Below, piece by piece: positions 24,442-26,289 of a stretch of 26,289 nt of DNA. A program made the position numbers and the translations under genes. Position 1 is the stretch's first letter, and each line of letters starts with the position of its first letter. The notes under the pieces are model-generated. The model worked only from the letters and a program-made list of their open reading frames with translations, did no database searches and was not told the DNA's origin. Source of the stretch: Ruminococcus sp. UBA946 (GTDB lineage: Bacteria > Bacillota > Clostridia > Oscillospirales > Ruminococcaceae); NCBI GenBank assembly GCA_002293295.1, contig DBCY01000200.1, positions 5,470-31,758 of the forward strand. The letters are read 5' to 3'.

Positions 24442-25386
24442 ATGCCGGAGTGTCTAAACAGGGATGATTTCAATGAAATACGTTCATGGGTTCACAGGAA
24501 CGCCCGCCCCCTTGAGCTTTCCTTATGGAAATGCCATTTTGAAGGCGGAAGCAAAGAGAATGCGCTCAACGAGCTTGCATTTTATCAGAACAGCGACGGC
24601 GGCTTCGGGAACGTTTTAGAACCCGATAACTGGAACCCTGAATCAACGCCGTACAACACGGAGTTCGCTGTAGGCATCCTCCGGCGGATTGGTTTTACCG
24701 ATATTTCACACCCGGTTTATCAGGGGATATTCCGGTTTCTGAAAAACACGCAATACCGCGGTGAAAACGGGTGGTTCTTTAACGTTCCCGCAAATGACTT
24801 ATACCCCCATGCCGTATGGTGGAATTACAGCGAAGAGGGCAACATTATTCAGAATATCGGCTTAACGGCAAGCCTGTCGGGATTTATACTCCGCTATGCA
24901 AACGTCGGGGACGAGCTTTACGGCGCCGCCCTTGAATATGCTGATATGCTTCTTGAAAAGCTTAAAACAGACGACAGCTGCGGCGATATGGGCATATCGG
25001 GCTACTGCTCCCTGTTTTGCGATTTAAAGACGGCGGGGCTTGAAAGCCGTTTTGATTTGGATTTCCTTGAAAATAAAACGCGCTCTTTGATAAAAGCGCA
25101 TTTTCATGAATATGTATGGACTCACCATCAGGATATGGCGGTCATGTTCCCCGAACCGTCCTTATATTATTACGGCGGGTATGAACAGGCTGTGTCGGAC
25201 TCCCTTGACGAGCTTGTTAAAATCAGACCTGAGGGCGGAGTCTGGGGTATCCCGTGGGAATGGTACGACGGCGGCGTTTACGCTAAGGAATTCGCTATAA
25301 GCGAAAACTGGTGGAAATCTTTTAAGGCAATTGAAAAACTGCTGTTCTTAAAGGCATACGGAAGGCTGGTATCAATTAACAATTAA
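24442..25386 (+). CDS. Alpha/alpha-toroid (prenyltransferase/terpenoid-cyclase-like fold) protein
   Basis: A 314-residue protein with the toroid hallmark FYQNSDGGFGNVLEPD (about 48-62) and further Trp/Tyr/Gly-rich helices (GWFFNVP, HAVWWNYSEEGNI, GGVWGIPWEWYDGG). Such soluble proteins share the helical toroid fold with prenyltransferases and squalene cyclases, but a DXDD cyclase motif is not seen and the function is unknown. The frame opens at 24415; the ATG at 24442, seven bases after CGGGAGG, is the start. No promoter fits between the tRNA terminator and this gene. The last residues (INN) and the stop come from R1 copy C. Confidence 0.75.
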   Translation: MPECLNRDDFNEIRSWVHRNARPLELSLWKCHFEGGSKENALNELAFYQNSDGGFGNVLEPDNWNPESTPYNTEFAVGILRRIGFTDISHPVYQGIFRFLKNTQYRGENGWFFNVPANDLYPHAVWWNYSEEGNIIQNIGLTASLSGFILRYANVGDELYGAALEYADMLLEKLKTDDSCGDMGISGYCSLFCDLKTAGLESRFDLDFLENKTRSLIKAHFHEYVWTHHQDMAVMFPEPSLYYYGGYEQAVSDSLDELVKIRPEGGVWGIPWEWYDGGVYAKEFAISENWWKSFKAIEKLLFLKAYGRLVSINN

Positions 25387-25421
25387 CAATGGCGGTATAC
25401 CGCCTGCGGCGGTATGATTTT
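25374..25421 (+). repeat. R1 repeat, copy C
   Basis: AATTAACAATTAACAAT, GGCGGT, then an 8-bp stem ATACCGCC-TGC-GGCGGTAT (25397-25404 with 25408-25415), then GATTTT. It overlaps the last codons and TAA of the toroid-protein gene. Confidence 0.75.
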
Positions 25422-25473
25422 AATTTATTACTTTTAGCTGTTGCAAGGTACTGGTTTTAAAATAAATTAATGA

Positions 25474-25512
25474 CCGCGTAATTGTTTTTACTCAATTACG
25501 CGGCGTGTTTTT
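25474..25512 (+). terminator. Terminator between convergent genes
   Basis: A perfect 11-bp stem CCGCGTAATTG/CAATTACGCGG (25474-25484 with 25493-25503) with an eight-base loop; CGTGTTTTT follows on the plus strand. It lies beside the 3' end of the minus-strand gene at 25511 and may serve both. Confidence 0.8.
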
Positions 25513-25804
25513 AATAAGTATCTTTTAGCATATCCTTTTTGCCTTCCATGATTTCATGCATCATTAGCATACCCAGCTTAAAGCCATACATAAAACCTTT
25601 TTCTTCCCAGTAATCATAAGCTTCATCATAACATTCCTGTAAATCTTCAAATCTTTTAAACTCCTCTCCCGTAAGTACGTTTTTAAGCCATACTTCCCTT
25701 TCGGTTTCGATTTTCTCATTAATTTGTTTTAAAGCAGGATCATATGTGTTAATCTCTTCATGGGGATAAAGTTTACCGTCAAAAAAGTCTTTAAGTATAG
25801 ACAT
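25511..25804 (-). CDS. DUF6809-like small protein
   Basis: A 97-residue acidic, helical protein starting MSILKDFFDGKLYPHEE and containing FMYGFKLGMLMMHEIMEG. The layout (short N-terminal helix with a P-H-E segment, a Leu/Glu helix, then a YGFxLGMxMM C-terminal helix) resembles the uncharacterised DUF6809 family common in Clostridia, by memory only. GGAGG (25814-25818) is nine bases from the ATG. It lies downstream of the HTH gene on the same strand, with sRNA unit 1 transcribed in the opposite direction between them. Confidence 0.75.
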   Translation of the reverse strand: MSILKDFFDGKLYPHEEINTYDPALKQINEKIETEREVWLKNVLTGEEFKRFEDLQECYDEAYDYWEEKGFMYGFKLGMLMMHEIMEGKKDMLKDTY

Positions 25805-25830
25805 TATGTATTACCTCCAAAAATATTAAT

Positions 25831-25859
25831 TTGACTTTTAATCGGAAGCATGTTATAAT
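25831..25859 (+). promoter_or_regulatory. Promoter of sRNA unit 1
   Basis: TTGACT (25831-25836), a 17-base spacer and perfect TATAAT (25854-25859) on the plus strand. From the -35 to TATAATATCA it matches the unit 2 promoter (26182-26214) at 27 of 33 positions. Confidence 0.8.
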
Positions 25860-25865
25860 ATCAGC

Positions 25866-25944
25866 AGGGAATGATTTATATCATGTTCCTTTGTTTTGAG
25901 CAACCTGTTTCCATGTGGAGTGGTAGGTTGCTCTTTACTTTTTT
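25866..25944 (+). ncRNA. Putative small RNA, unit 1
   Basis: About 80 bases from the promoter above to a terminator. Hairpin 1 is GGAATGAT paired with ATCATGTTCC (25868-25889, small bulge). A U-rich linker follows, then the stem GAGCAACCT/AGGTTGCTC (25898-25906 with 25925-25933), whose loop holds TCCATGTGGAGTGG, and TTTACTTTTTT. No frame with a well-spaced SD was seen. Its 3' end overlaps the HTH stop codon on the other strand by about ten bases. Confidence 0.65.
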
Positions 25945-26108
25945 ATCCAGTCTAAAACTCTCTCCTTTTCGATTCTCCAATCCCTGCCCACTTTAAAACC
26001 CTTTAATTCATTGGATTTTAAAGCCCTCTTAACCGTAGTTTCGCTTATTTGCAAAAATTCAGCCAACTGCTTTGGAGTTACTATATCAGGCAGATTGTTA
26101 AGTCCCAT
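25935..26108 (-). CDS. Small helix-turn-helix (excisionase/MerR-like) DNA-binding protein
   Basis: A 57-residue protein reading MGLNNLPDIVTPKQLAEFLQ, then ISETTVKRALKSNELKGF and KVGRDWRIEKERVLDWIKK. This is the HTH_17/excisionase-type winged-helix pattern: a helix-turn-helix (about 11-31), then a wing with GRDWRI and a C-terminal helix. AGAGGGG (26115-26121) precedes the ATG by six bases. The gene has its own promoter, which carries phased repeats, so self-regulation is likely. It could also act on the two adjacent sRNA promoters. No integrase is in view, so a true excisionase role is unsupported. Confidence 0.85.
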   Translation of the reverse strand: MGLNNLPDIVTPKQLAEFLQISETTVKRALKSNELKGFKVGRDWRIEKERVLDWIKK

Positions 26109-26126
26109 TAATTCACCCCTCTTTCT

Positions 26127-26163
26127 ATATCATATTATATCATAATACATCATATTGTGTCAA
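26127..26163 (-). promoter_or_regulatory. Promoter of the HTH gene with three phased operator-like repeats
   Basis: Minus strand TTGACA (26158-26163), an 18-base spacer and TATAAT (26134-26139). On the plus strand ATATCAT occurs at 26127-26133 and 26137-26143, with ACATCAT at 26147-26153, each 10 bp apart and spanning the -10 and spacer. Confidence 0.75.
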
Positions 26164-26181
26164 GAGGATTCAGATAATTAT

Positions 26182-26210
26182 TTGACTTTTTTTCGGAGAT
26201 ATGATATAAT
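26182..26210 (+). promoter_or_regulatory. Promoter of sRNA unit 2, overlapping a palindrome
   Basis: TTGACT (26182-26187), a 17-base spacer and TATAAT (26205-26210). The -10 lies within ATGATAT-A-ATATCAT (26201-26215). Its -35 is 18 bases from the divergent HTH promoter's -35. Confidence 0.8.
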
Positions 26211-26216
26211 ATCATT

Positions 26217-26289
26217 GTAGATTTGATATTTTATCATATCTTCTTTTGTGAACACTCGATTTATCTCTGACCGGAGGGGCGGGTGTTCG
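26217..26289 (+). ncRNA. Putative small RNA, unit 2 (cut by the window end)
   Basis: It has the same layout as unit 1. Hairpin AGATTTGATA-TTT-TATCATATCT (26219-26228 with 26232-26241, one mismatch) is followed by the linker TTCTTTTGT and a 9-bp stem GAACACTCG/CGGGTGTTC (26250-26258 with 26280-26288), whose loop includes CCGGAGGGG. The expected T-run lies beyond the window. Confidence 0.55.

Noticed and set aside
25871..25996. Plus-strand frame of about 41 codons starting ATG ATT TAT within sRNA unit 1
   Set aside because: The only purine-rich stretch directly abuts the ATG, the frame crosses the terminator hairpin and then reads antisense through the HTH gene. The hairpin structure explains the sequence better.

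Overview
The window looks like chromosomal DNA of a spore-forming, low-to-mid GC Clostridia member, most likely of the Oscillospiraceae/Ruminococcaceae type. The signs are a Gram-positive PolC-type replicative polymerase, a HisZ plus short-form HisG pair, SpoIIR, a SpoIIQ-like LytM peptidase, DivIVA, strong AGGAGG-type ribosome sites, SigA promoters with 17-base spacers, and a DUF6809-type small protein. No rRNA or CRISPR array was seen; there is one tRNA.

Layout. 1-59 is the tail of an unidentified gene. 313-4656 is polC. 4689-12003 is a nearly complete histidine operon in the order hisZ-G-D-C-B-H-F-I-E. hisA, normally between hisH and hisF, and any histidinol-phosphate phosphatase are absent here. 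12200-13057 encodes a cysteine-rich protein of unknown function and ends in a strong terminator. 13192-13959 is an AT-rich HEPN/MNT pair with its own promoter, followed by an ANT(6)-like nucleotidyltransferase gene (13994-14872). On the minus strand come a SpoIIQ-like M23 peptidase and a CapA-family phosphoesterase. Between them lie a 50-bp perfect palindrome and an orphan promoter, RBS and ATG. 17691-19106 is a two-gene unit of a nicotinamidase-like hydrolase and a TtcA-type tRNA thiolase. A MITE-like element (19334-19494) separates a good promoter from a gene for a secreted, membrane-anchored protein. The minus strand then carries spoIIR, an AAC(3)-like gene, divIVA and an orphan fumarase beta subunit. 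tRNA-Thr(GGU) and an alpha/alpha-toroid protein gene follow on the plus strand.

The right end (25511-26289) is the most unusual part. Two small minus-strand genes (DUF6809-like, and a 57-residue HTH protein too short for routine gene calling) alternate with two plus-strand units. Each unit has a near-identical TTGACT/TATAAT promoter, a short hairpin, a U-rich linker and a terminator-like hairpin. I read these as two paralogous small RNAs. The HTH gene promoter carries ATATCAT-type repeats at 10-bp spacing.

Three dispersed repeat types also occur. R1 is an AT-rich tail plus a GC hairpin, in four copies, two of which supply a gene's stop codon. R2 is a double hairpin ending in an SD, found directly upstream of both hisF and the M23 gene. 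The third is the MITE. All family calls come from reading motifs; no database search was possible.
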